Origin: Bacillota bacterium
GTDB taxonomy: Bacteria; Bacillota; Clostridia; Lachnospirales; Anaerotignaceae
NCBI GenBank assembly: GCA_023413275.1
Contig: JAEZPX010000158.1
Span: 1-5,160 of the forward strand
DNA length: 5,160 bases
Direction: 5' to 3'
The stretch's first letter is position 1, and each line of letters starts with the position of its first letter. Of this stretch, positions 1 through 5,160 are shown in pieces. Below the pieces are notes generated by a model that saw only the letters and a list, made by a program, of their open reading frames with translations, had not been told where the DNA came from and did no database searches. Position numbers and translations under genes: made by a program.

Positions 1-12
1 GAGGTACATAAT

Positions 13-405
13 ATGAACAAAATTTTGAAAAGAAAAATTAAAAAAGGCTTTACATTAATGGAAAAGCTGATTGTTATTGGTATTATTGCTGTTTTGGTGG
101 CAATTGCAATTCCAACTTTTGGAGGAGCGCAGAAAAAAGCAAGATATGCCGCAGACTTGGCAAATGTACGCTCATGGTATGCAGAGAAATTGGTGACAAC
201 TGTGTCAGATGATGTTAATTTACCAGATAATGGAACTGATAGCTATAAAGTAGATGGACCGAAGCTCCAGATAACTACTGCTACTGTAACTGTTGCCGGC
301 GGCGGTGATAAAGGTACTGAAGATTTTACCGTTACATATGATTCAGGAGATTCTGATACTACAAAGTATCCTTCTGTAACCTTCCCCACACCAGCTGCAT
401 CTTAA
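13..405 (+). CDS. pilA: Type IV prepilin (PilA-like, probably the major pilin)
   Basis: This is a small type IV pilin, 130 residues as precursor and 118 after processing. The leader of 12 residues is lysine/arginine-rich and ends in KKG; cleavage is expected between Gly12 and Phe13. The mature N-terminus has the family hallmarks: Phe1, Glu5 (FTLME), a long hydrophobic helix and Pro22 (AIAIP). This helix anchors the subunit in the membrane before assembly and forms the core of the filament. The remaining C-terminal domain of about 75 residues is rich in Thr, Ser, Asp and Gly, contains GGG near residues 95-97, and has no cysteine, so no disulfide-bounded D-region. The start is the ATG at 13, with GAGG at 1-4 eight bases upstream. 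The prepilin peptidase gene follows 150 bases downstream across a hairpin. Being first before the hairpin suggests a major pilin, but a minor pilin or pseudopilin cannot be excluded because the upstream genes are not visible. Confidence 0.93.
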   Translation: MNKILKRKIKKGFTLMEKLIVIGIIAVLVAIAIPTFGGAQKKARYAADLANVRSWYAEKLVTTVSDDVNLPDNGTDSYKVDGPKLQITTATVTVAGGGDKGTEDFTVTYDSGDSDTTKYPSVTFPTPAAS

Positions 406-491
406 TCAGATTTAGCAGTGCTACCGAAAGATGAATGAGAGTTTATAATTACTAAGAGATATACTAGATTTATCCCAATTTCAACCCAATT

Positions 492-534
492 CCTTGATAG
501 AACTGTGGCGGGTTGCAGTTCTATCGAGGGTTTT
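492..534 (+). terminator. Long hairpin between pilin and peptidase genes, possible attenuator or mRNA stabiliser
   Basis: CCTTGATAGAACTG (492-505) pairs with CAGTTCTATCGAGG (516-529), giving 14 consecutive base pairs with one U-G wobble (495/526). The loop is the 10 bases 506-515. A G and only four T (531-534) follow, so the U-tract is short for an intrinsic terminator. It lies 87 bases after the pilin stop and just before the peptidase ribosome binding site. What is seen is the hairpin. That it acts as a leaky terminator, or as a 3' stabiliser of the pilin mRNA favouring pilin over downstream genes, is inference. Confidence 0.7.
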
Positions 535-542
535 GGATAAAC

Positions 543-548
543 AGGAGA
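543..548 (+). promoter_or_regulatory. Ribosome binding site that decides the peptidase start
   Basis: AGGAGA lies only one base from the GTG at 550 but seven bases from the in-frame ATG at 556. The ATG at 556 is therefore the better start, removing two residues from the longest open frame. Confidence 0.75.
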
Positions 549-555
549 AGTGCTT

Positions 556-1371
556 ATGCTTCCATTATACAATTTGCAAGATACTTACATATTAGCATAT
601 ATGCTTATTTTAACATTTATTGTTGGTTCCATTATGGGCAGTTTCATCAACTGCGTTGCGTGGCGCATTGCCCATGGGGAGGACTTTATCCGTGGCAGAA
701 GCCATTGTCCTGTTTGTGGACATACCCTAACCCCTTTGGAGTTGATACCCATTGTGTCTTATTTGAAGCAAAAGGGAAAAAGCCGTTGTTGTAAAGAGAA
801 GATTTCCATGCGTTACCCAGCGACGGAGCTTTTGACTGCTTTGGTTTTTGTTGCCTTGGTTTGGAATTTCGGTTTCAGTTTAGATACTTTGATGTTTATG
901 GTTTTAGGTTTGATTCTTTTGGCAATTGCCCTTGTGGATTTGGAAACAGGAATCATTCCTGATGGTCTGATTATTGCAGGAATTCTTAATTTTGTTTTGT
1001 TTACTTGCTTAAAAGGTGATATTATCTTTTTAAAGCTCCTGAAAGGGGCTCTTGCTGGATTGGCTATTTCTGCCCCTATTTTGATTCTTTCCCTTGTGAT
1101 GGATCATTTTTTGCATAAGGAAAGCATGGGTGGCGGAGATATTAAGCTGTATTTTATGTTGGGGCTTTATTTCAGCATACAGGTTAATGTACTTCTGGTT
1201 TTGCTGTCTTGTGTTTTTGGAATTTTATTCACACTGATTTTTCAAAATATTCGTGTGGAGGATGAAGAAAACCCCATGGCATTTCCCTTTGGCCCTTCCA
1301 TTGCGATGGCGGCAATGACTTGCGTTTTTGTTGGCCAGCCTATATTGCAATTTTATTTGGGGTTATTTTAA
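556..1371 (+). CDS. pilD: Type IV prepilin leader peptidase / N-methyltransferase (PilD-like)
   Basis: This is a polytopic membrane aspartic protease that cuts the leader of prepilins at Gly-Phe and, in the bifunctional family, N-methylates the new N-terminus. The 271-residue protein has the usual order. A first membrane helix (about 10-30) leads into GSFIN, and a cytoplasmic loop carries CPVC (Cys51, Cys54), then GKSRCC (Cys78, Cys79), IS-x-RYP and E. A bundle of membrane helices follows. The expected catalytic aspartates are Asp128 in LVDLETGIIPD and Asp195 in the GGGDIKL motif; their spacing of 67 residues fits the family. The second half of the zinc-type motif is irregular: the family norm is C-x-x-C, whereas here Ser76-Arg-Cys-Cys is present. 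That might affect the methyltransferase part rather than the protease. The ATG at 556 was chosen because AGGAGA is well spaced from it. The gene sits between the pilin and pilM, so its natural substrate is probably the adjacent pilin. Confidence 0.94.
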   Translation: MLPLYNLQDTYILAYMLILTFIVGSIMGSFINCVAWRIAHGEDFIRGRSHCPVCGHTLTPLELIPIVSYLKQKGKSRCCKEKISMRYPATELLTALVFVALVWNFGFSLDTLMFMVLGLILLAIALVDLETGIIPDGLIIAGILNFVLFTCLKGDIIFLKLLKGALAGLAISAPILILSLVMDHFLHKESMGGGDIKLYFMLGLYFSIQVNVLLVLLSCVFGILFTLIFQNIRVEDEENPMAFPFGPSIAMAAMTCVFVGQPILQFYLGLF

Positions 1372-1470
1372 GTTTGAATATGACCGGCTGGTTTTGGAAC
1401 AGCTTGGATATTATATATTTTTAGGTACCGATTAAGTTTGATACATAGGAAAAGCGTTTAAGTAAGACAC

Positions 1471-1479
1471 AGGGGAGGG
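1471..1479 (+). promoter_or_regulatory. Ribosome binding site of pilM, ahead of tandem ATG codons
   Basis: AGGGGAGGG precedes two adjacent in-frame ATG codons at 1482 and 1485. Its GGAGG core (1474-1478) is three bases from the first and six from the second, so the second ATG is favoured. The difference is one methionine. Confidence 0.6.
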
Positions 1480-1484
1480 TTATG

Positions 1485-2480
1485 ATGTCCAAAGGTTATA
1501 CAGGAATACAAATTGGCGAGAGCAGTATCAAAATGATACAGATTGTCGATGGAAAGGCAGTGAAAACGGCAACGGAAATTACGCCGGATAATCTGGTGCG
1601 GGATGGATATATTTTGTCCTTTGAGGCTCTGGCAGATATTTTAAAAACAATGGCGAAAGCCAACCAAATGAAAAACCGCAACGCAGTTGTTGTTTTACCC
1701 TTGGAGGTCTGCTATTTACGCAGAACCAGTATGCCTTATATGAGTACAGACCAATTAAGGTTAAACCTTCCCTATGAATTCCGAGATTATATTCATGCTG
1801 ATCGAGAGGAATATTATTATGACTATGCCGTCGTTGGTCAGGAACTTGATGAAGAAGGGGAGATTCGCTCCTTGGAACTGCTGATAGCGGCAGTGAAAAA
1901 TGAATTGATTGAGAAGTATACAAAAATATTGCACTTGGCTGGTTTTAAGCTGAAAATTGCGTTACCGGATGCTTGTGCGTTTGGCAATATCATTCGTGAC
2001 TATGAAAATAAAAATGAAAACCACCCCGATGCTTACTGCATTGTAGATATGGGGCATTCCGGCATAAGGGTGCATTTATATAAGGGAAGCGTTTACGAAA
2101 CAACTAGGGTAATTGAGTATGGCGGCGGTGCCGTGGATTCTGTGATTGCCGAAGAATTGGATGTGGATATACATATTGCTTCTTCTTATAAAATGAAAAA
2201 TTACAATAATGTGCAAGAAGAAGAGGCTTGCAAGGAGCTTTATGGAAAGATGATTGTTGAAATATTCCGCTCTATAAATTTCTATAACTATAATAATCCC
2301 AACAGCGAATTAAAGGACGTTTATTTTTGTGGAGGATTGGCAAAGGTTACGCCGCTGATGGAAATGATTCGCTCAACATTGGAAGTGCGCTGTCATAGTA
2401 TTGCTGAATTGATGCCCGAAAATGGGCAGGATGAAAACTTGGAATTGATTTGTGGAGCAATTGGAGCGACTTTGCAATAG
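1485..2480 (+). CDS. pilM: Type IV pilus assembly protein PilM (actin-like ATPase fold)
   Basis: PilM is a cytoplasmic actin/FtsA-fold protein that binds the N-terminal tail of PilN and links the pilus motor to the inner-membrane PilN-PilO complex. The 331-residue protein has the typical length and motif order. A phosphate-1-like loop is at 7-16 (GIQIGESSIK), a phosphate-2 loop at 187-193 (VDMGHSG), and GGGAVD at 213-218 corresponds to the conserved glycine-rich turn. An adenosine-type motif FCGGLA is at 281-286, and the C-terminus is GAIGATL. There are no membrane segments. The residue normally acidic in the phosphate-1 loop is Gln9, so nucleotide or metal handling may differ. It is followed 12 bases later by pilN, so the two are almost certainly co-transcribed. 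The 113-base gap before it (1372-1484) shows no convincing promoter or hairpin. Identification as PilM rests on the fold motifs plus the pilN-pilO context. Confidence 0.92.
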   Translation: MSKGYTGIQIGESSIKMIQIVDGKAVKTATEITPDNLVRDGYILSFEALADILKTMAKANQMKNRNAVVVLPLEVCYLRRTSMPYMSTDQLRLNLPYEFRDYIHADREEYYYDYAVVGQELDEEGEIRSLELLIAAVKNELIEKYTKILHLAGFKLKIALPDACAFGNIIRDYENKNENHPDAYCIVDMGHSGIRVHLYKGSVYETTRVIEYGGGAVDSVIAEELDVDIHIASSYKMKNYNNVQEEEACKELYGKMIVEIFRSINFYNYNNPNSELKDVYFCGGLAKVTPLMEMIRSTLEVRCHSIAELMPENGQDENLELICGAIGATLQ

Positions 2481-2487
2481 GGGGTGA
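2479..2487 (+). promoter_or_regulatory. Ribosome binding site that decides the pilN start
   Basis: AGGGGGTGA differs from the ideal AGGAGGTGA by one base and overlaps the pilM stop codon. The GTG at 2484 lies inside this site, so it cannot be a well-spaced start. The in-frame TTG at 2493 is eight bases after the G-rich core. Confidence 0.7.
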
Positions 2488-2492
2488 GCTGT

Positions 2493-3098
2493 TTGGGGAT
2501 ATTGGATAAAAAAATTGGAGTGAAATACCCGACCAAAACAAGTATTAACTTTGCGGTTCGGGAAGCAAAAAGTGTAGATAGAAAATCAATGCTGCCCGTG
2601 GGAATTTTTATATTTATCTGTTTTTTGGGCTTTTTAAAATTAGGCGTTTTGGATTTGCGTCATTCTGTGAATCAGGCTGAGGCAAGTGCACAGCAAGCAC
2701 AGGTGCAATTGGATCAAATGAAAGAAGCGAATTCCATTTATGATGATGTTTTAAAGGAATATAATGAAAGTGTGTCTTTAAGCATCACTTCACCTGTAAT
2801 TGCAACCCTGTCCCAAAGGCTTGAAATTGTGAACCAGTATTTAATTTCTAAAGCTAAGGTGGAATCTTTTAACGTTATGGATGATATTATAACTGTCAGA
2901 ATCTCTGGGGTGACCTTAAATCAGGTTTCTAGCATTTATACAGACATCATGAAAAATAGTTTTGTTTCCAACGTGCAGATTTATACTGCCAGTACCGATG
3001 GTGAAAGCGGTTCCCTTACCACTGCAACAATGACCATTATCCTTGCTGTGGATGAAACCAAGGTGGATTCCAAAGAGGAAGGAGGCGAGGGACAATGA
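2493..3098 (+). CDS. pilN: Type IV pilus inner-membrane protein PilN
   Basis: PilN is a bitopic membrane protein whose short cytoplasmic tail docks on PilM and whose outer part pairs with PilO. With a TTG start at 2493 the protein has 201 residues. It has a basic cytoplasmic tail (1-32) containing SINFAVRE, which sits where the family usually has an INLLP-type PilM-binding segment. One membrane helix follows at about 33-54, then a Gln/Ala-rich coiled coil (about 56-92) and a ferredoxin-like alpha/beta domain (about 100-188). The acidic tail KEEGGEGQ is encoded by the bases that form the pilO ribosome binding site, so its composition may reflect that constraint. The stop overlaps the pilO start as ATGA, implying translational coupling. 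Sequence conservation is weak in this family, so the call relies on architecture and position between pilM and pilO. A start at GTG 2484 would add three residues but overlaps the ribosome binding site. Confidence 0.85.
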   Translation: MGILDKKIGVKYPTKTSINFAVREAKSVDRKSMLPVGIFIFICFLGFLKLGVLDLRHSVNQAEASAQQAQVQLDQMKEANSIYDDVLKEYNESVSLSITSPVIATLSQRLEIVNQYLISKAKVESFNVMDDIITVRISGVTLNQVSSIYTDIMKNSFVSNVQIYTASTDGESGSLTTATMTIILAVDETKVDSKEEGGEGQ

Positions 3099-3655
3099 TG
3101 TTTAAGTCTTTTACAAAGCGTGAGAAGATTTTGCTGGTTATTTTGGTTTTGATTCTATTTTCAGCGTTATATTACTTTACAGTTGCCCTTCCTTCTATCA
3201 ATCGTATCTCCGCCGCAAATGAAAAAGCGGCTTCCGTGCAGGATGATATTATGCTGGAAATGGCGAAGATGAAGAAAATAAAAGAGATGCAGGAAAAAAT
3301 TGAGGAGGCGTCTTCCTCCAACGGATTTAAGACGGTGATTCCCAATTATAATAATTTGGAAAATGTGATGCGGCAAATGGATGCTTTTCTAAGCAGTTCA
3401 ACGGATTATAAGCTCTCCTTTTCCCAAACCACAGAGGAGAATGGATTGCTGTACAGACCGATAGATGTGGAGTTTGACTGCGCAAATTATTCTGCCGCCC
3501 GAGCTATTATTGATAAAATATATACCAGTCCCTTTAAATGTGTAATTGATAATATTAGTGTAGATAATTTGGAATATCAAGATGCTGATATTGTAAATCA
3601 TCCTGTTAAGGTTACCATGACAGTAATTTTTATTGAAAAGAAGGGTAAATCATAA
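3095..3655 (+). CDS. pilO: Type IV pilus inner-membrane protein PilO
   Basis: PilO partners PilN in the pilus alignment complex of the cell membrane. The 186-residue protein shows the family layout. A short cytoplasmic basic N-terminus (TKREK) precedes one membrane helix at about 11-30 and a charged coiled coil at about 36-72 rich in Lys, Glu and Met. A C-terminal ferredoxin-like domain (about 85-182) includes YRPIDVEFDC and VKVTMTVIFI strands. The ATG at 3095 overlaps the pilN stop (ATGA) and lies nine bases after AGGAGG (3080-3085). A second in-frame ATG at 3098 is possible but less well spaced. It is the last gene of the operon: a terminator begins 27 bases after the stop, and no pilP or pilQ follows. 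This fits a single-membrane bacterium. The assignment is from architecture and gene order, since primary sequence is poorly conserved. Confidence 0.87.
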   Translation: MMFKSFTKREKILLVILVLILFSALYYFTVALPSINRISAANEKAASVQDDIMLEMAKMKKIKEMQEKIEEASSSNGFKTVIPNYNNLENVMRQMDAFLSSSTDYKLSFSQTTEENGLLYRPIDVEFDCANYSAARAIIDKIYTSPFKCVIDNISVDNLEYQDADIVNHPVKVTMTVIFIEKKGKS

Positions 3656-3682
3656 CCATTTAAAAGTCCAAAGAAGATTTTC

Positions 3683-3712
3683 AAAAAGCAGGCGTAATTG
3701 CCTGCTTTTTTT
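3683..3712 (+). terminator. Intrinsic terminator of the pilus operon
   Basis: AAAAAGCAGGC (3683-3693) pairs perfectly with GCCTGCTTTTT (3700-3710) around a six-base loop. The run of seven T (3706-3712) gives a classic Rho-independent terminator 27 bases after the pilO stop. The A-rich 5' side could also let it work weakly in the other direction, but no opposing gene is present. Confidence 0.93.
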
Positions 3713-3840
3713 ATTTCCTATTTTTTATGAGAGTATAATAATCAAATTCTACTATTTACATTAAAAGGAAATACCTTGCCATAAGGGAAGGTTTTGAAAA
3801 AAGAACCCTAAAAATTGAAATTATTAATTGATATGGCATA

Positions 3841-3871
3841 TTGACATTCCAGTGATTGTATGGGCTATAAC
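3841..3871 (+). promoter_or_regulatory. Candidate sigma-A promoter of the acyl-CoA dehydrogenase gene
   Basis: A perfect -35 box TTGACA (3841-3846) is followed by TATAAC (3866-3871), five of six bases matching the -10 consensus. The spacing of 19 bases is longer than the ideal 17, which would make it weak or activator-dependent. Transcription from about 3878 would give a leader of roughly 110 bases. It is the best candidate in the gap after the terminator. Confidence 0.45.
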
Positions 3872-3970
3872 TAAAATATGACGATAACAAGGGAAGGATT
3901 AAAACAACTTTTTTTGGAAGGAAAGCATATGAGCCAAAATACATCATGCAATGTTTCTATTGAAAATCAA

Positions 3971-3980
3971 GGAAGAGAGG
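3971..3980 (+). promoter_or_regulatory. Ribosome binding site of the acyl-CoA dehydrogenase gene
   Basis: GGAAGAGAGG abuts the in-frame ATG at 3981 and is nine bases from the ATG at 3990. The latter gives the MDF start typical of butyryl-CoA dehydrogenases, so 3990 is preferred to 3981 or 3951. Confidence 0.65.
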
Positions 3981-3989
3981 ATGAAAAGA

Positions 3990-5135
3990 ATGGATTTTTC
4001 ATTAACGAGAGAACAAGAAATGTTGAAAAAGCTTGCACGCCAATTTGCGGAAACGGAATTGGAGCCCGTTGCAGAAGAAATTGATCGTGAGCATGTTTTT
4101 CCTGCTGAGAATTTTAAAAAGATGGCGGAAATCGGGCTGACTGGAATTGGAATTCCTAAGGAATTTGGCGGTTCCGGTGGAGGCACATTGGAAAAGGTTA
4201 TTGCAGTTTCGGAATTCGGCAAAAAGTGTATGGCATCTGCGTCTATCCTATCCATTCATTTGATAGCACCTCAGGCTATCTATAAATACGGCACAAAGGA
4301 ACAAAAAGAAGCTTATCTTCCTCGTTTGACAAAAGGGGGAGAGCTTGGTGCTTTTGCCCTGACAGAGCCCAATGCCGGTTCCGATGCAGGTGCGGTAAAA
4401 ACCACAGCAATCTTTGACCCCCAGACAAATGAGTATGTTTTAAATGGAACAAAATGCTTTATCTCCGGCGGCGGAAGAGCAGGTGTGCTAGTTATATTTG
4501 CCCTGACAGAACCCAAGAAAGGATTAAAAGGGATGTCAGCAATCATCGTGGAAAAAGGAACACCGGGCTTTAGCATTGGTAAAGTTGAATCCAAAATGGG
4601 CATTGCAGGGTCAGAAACTGCTGAACTTATTTTTGAAGATTGCCGTGTACCTGCCGCAAATCTGCTTGGCAAGGAGGGTAAAGGTTTTAAAATTGCCATG
4701 GAGGCCTTGGATGGAGCCAGAATCGGCGTTGGTGCCCAGGCAATTGGGATTGCAGAGGGAGCCATTGATTTATCCGTGAAATATGTTCATGAGCGCATTC
4801 AGTTTGGAAAGCCCATTGCCAATTTGCAGGGCATTCAATGGTATATTGCGGACATGGCGACAAAAACAGCTGCCGCAAGGGCACTGGTTGAGTTTGCGGC
4901 ATACTTAGAGGATGCAGGCAAGCCGTTCACGAAGGAGTCGGCAATGTGTAAACTGAATGCCTCGGAAAACGCACGTTTTGTTACCAACTTGGCATTGCAG
5001 ATTCATGGTGGATATGGCTATATGAAGGATTATCCTTTGGAGCGCATGTATCGTGATGCAAAGATTACGGAAATCTATGAAGGTACTTCGGAAATACATA
5101 AGGTTGTAATCGCCAGAGAGGTAATGAAAAGATAA
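3990..5135 (+). CDS. bcd: Short-chain acyl-CoA dehydrogenase (butyryl-CoA dehydrogenase type)
   Basis: This FAD enzyme of the acyl-CoA dehydrogenase family interconverts a short-chain acyl-CoA and its 2,3-enoyl-CoA, exchanging electrons with electron transfer flavoprotein. In anaerobes it normally runs as an enoyl-CoA reductase in the cytoplasm. The 381-residue length is typical. An N-terminal helical domain starts with MDFSLTREQEM. The middle beta domain carries the first family signature at 123-135 (ALTEPNAGSD) with the FAD/substrate-binding segment. The C-terminal helical domain carries RIQFGKPI (269-276) and the second signature at 337-356 (Q-x2-GGYGY ... R ... D). The catalytic base is Glu364 in IYEGTSEI, the position used by short-chain members. 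Start codons at 3951 and 3981 would add 13 or 3 unusual residues. A further gene begins 15 bases after the stop, probably etfB. No crotonase gene precedes it, so the substrate (crotonyl-CoA, acryloyl-CoA or a branched-chain analogue) is not fixed by context. Confidence 0.94.
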   Translation: MDFSLTREQEMLKKLARQFAETELEPVAEEIDREHVFPAENFKKMAEIGLTGIGIPKEFGGSGGGTLEKVIAVSEFGKKCMASASILSIHLIAPQAIYKYGTKEQKEAYLPRLTKGGELGAFALTEPNAGSDAGAVKTTAIFDPQTNEYVLNGTKCFISGGGRAGVLVIFALTEPKKGLKGMSAIIVEKGTPGFSIGKVESKMGIAGSETAELIFEDCRVPAANLLGKEGKGFKIAMEALDGARIGVGAQAIGIAEGAIDLSVKYVHERIQFGKPIANLQGIQWYIADMATKTAAARALVEFAAYLEDAGKPFTKESAMCKLNASENARFVTNLALQIHGGYGYMKDYPLERMYRDAKITEIYEGTSEIHKVVIAREVMKR

Positions 5136-5150
5136 GGAGGAGTGTTAACC

Positions 5151-5160
5151 ATGAGAATTT
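5151..5160 (+). CDS. Start of the next gene, cut by the window edge; possibly electron transfer flavoprotein beta subunit
   Basis: Only ATG AGA ATT T is visible, encoding Met-Arg-Ile. AAGGAGG at 5134-5140 lies ten bases upstream and overlaps the dehydrogenase stop, so a coupled gene surely starts here. In Clostridia, bcd-type genes are commonly followed by etfB and etfA, and EtfB proteins often begin Met-Lys/Arg-Ile, which fits. The product itself is inferred from context and cannot be read from three codons. Confidence 0.5.

Larger units (their letters stand above)
3656..3989 (+). other. Intergenic region between the pilus operon and the dehydrogenase gene
   Basis: This stretch of 334 bases contains the pilus operon terminator (3683-3712), an AT-rich middle part without any credible gene, a candidate promoter (3841-3871) and the leader of the dehydrogenase gene. 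A lone TATAAT at 3734-3739 has no matching -35 box. I found no convincing riboswitch or operator. A short open frame starting at 3929 with a good ribosome binding site is discussed among the findings. Confidence 0.8.

Noticed and set aside
413..423. TAGCA-G-TGCTA palindrome after the pilin stop
   Set aside because: A five-bp stem with a single-base loop is not a plausible hairpin, and a palindrome this short is expected by chance.
513..794. Open frame of 93 codons on the + strand overlapping the prepilin peptidase gene
   Set aside because: It is out of frame with a gene that has all family motifs, its peptide is Trp/His/Cys-rich without recognisable features, and it begins inside the hairpin loop.
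1380..1424. Fourteen-codon open frame between pilD and pilM
   Set aside because: There is no ribosome binding site before its ATG and the gap is simply AT-rich; the length is what chance would give.
1368..1441. Ten-base direct repeat TTAAGTTTGA flanking most of the pilD-pilM gap (1368-1377 and 1432-1441)
   Set aside because: It is short and AT-rich, overlaps the pilD stop, and has no insertion-like content between the copies.
1579..1923. Antisense open frame of 114 codons within pilM
   Set aside because: It lies wholly inside a well-supported gene and shows no family motif or promoter of its own.
3734..3739. Perfect TATAAT hexamer downstream of the terminator
   Set aside because: No -35-like box lies 16-18 bases upstream and there is no extended -10 TG, so I do not call it a promoter.
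3850..3890. Possible Rex-type redox operator near the dehydrogenase promoter
   Set aside because: Half-site-like pieces (TTGTAT, ATAACAA) are present but not in the required inverted arrangement, so the match is too weak to report.
4313..4765. Antisense open frame of 150 codons within the acyl-CoA dehydrogenase gene
   Set aside because: The dehydrogenase motifs are continuous through this stretch; the proline- and serine-rich antisense peptide is typical of a shadow frame.

Overview
The window reads as low-GC, anaerobic, Gram-positive (Clostridia-type, Firmicutes) DNA. Gene starts are preceded by strong AGGAGG-like ribosome binding sites. The type IV pilus proteins are of the kind found in single-membrane bacteria, and they are followed by a butyryl-CoA-dehydrogenase-type gene. 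I cannot name a genus. Every gene I support is on the + strand.

Region 1 (1-3712) is the distal part of a type IV pilus operon. It holds a type IV prepilin (13-405), a prepilin peptidase (556-1371), the actin-like assembly ATPase-fold protein PilM (1485-2480), and the bitopic membrane proteins PilN (2493-3098) and PilO (3095-3655). A clear intrinsic terminator (3683-3712) closes the operon. The peptidase would trim the pilin at its Gly-Phe junction. PilM would sit on the cytoplasmic face and bind the PilN N-terminus, and PilN and PilO would pair through their coiled coils and ferredoxin-like domains to form the inner-membrane alignment complex. No pilP or pilQ follows pilO, as expected without an outer membrane. 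The motor ATPases (pilB, pilT) and platform protein (pilC) are not in the window and may lie to the left. A long hairpin (492-529) between the pilin and peptidase genes could set the pilin expressed in excess over the machinery genes.

Region 2 (3656-3989) is a 334-base intergenic stretch. It holds the terminator, a plausible promoter (TTGACA at 3841) and a leader of roughly 110 bases for the next gene.

Region 3 (3990-5160) is an unrelated metabolic unit. It contains a complete short-chain acyl-CoA dehydrogenase (3990-5135) with both family signatures and the catalytic glutamate. The first three codons of another gene follow a good ribosome binding site and probably encode the electron transfer flavoprotein beta subunit. 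Together these suggest a Bcd/EtfBA-type enoyl-CoA-reducing complex.

I see no mobile element, CRISPR array, RNA gene or clearly novel system. The points most worth a second look are the pilA-pilD hairpin, the altered cysteine motif in the prepilin peptidase, the revised starts for pilD and pilN, and the leader of the dehydrogenase gene.
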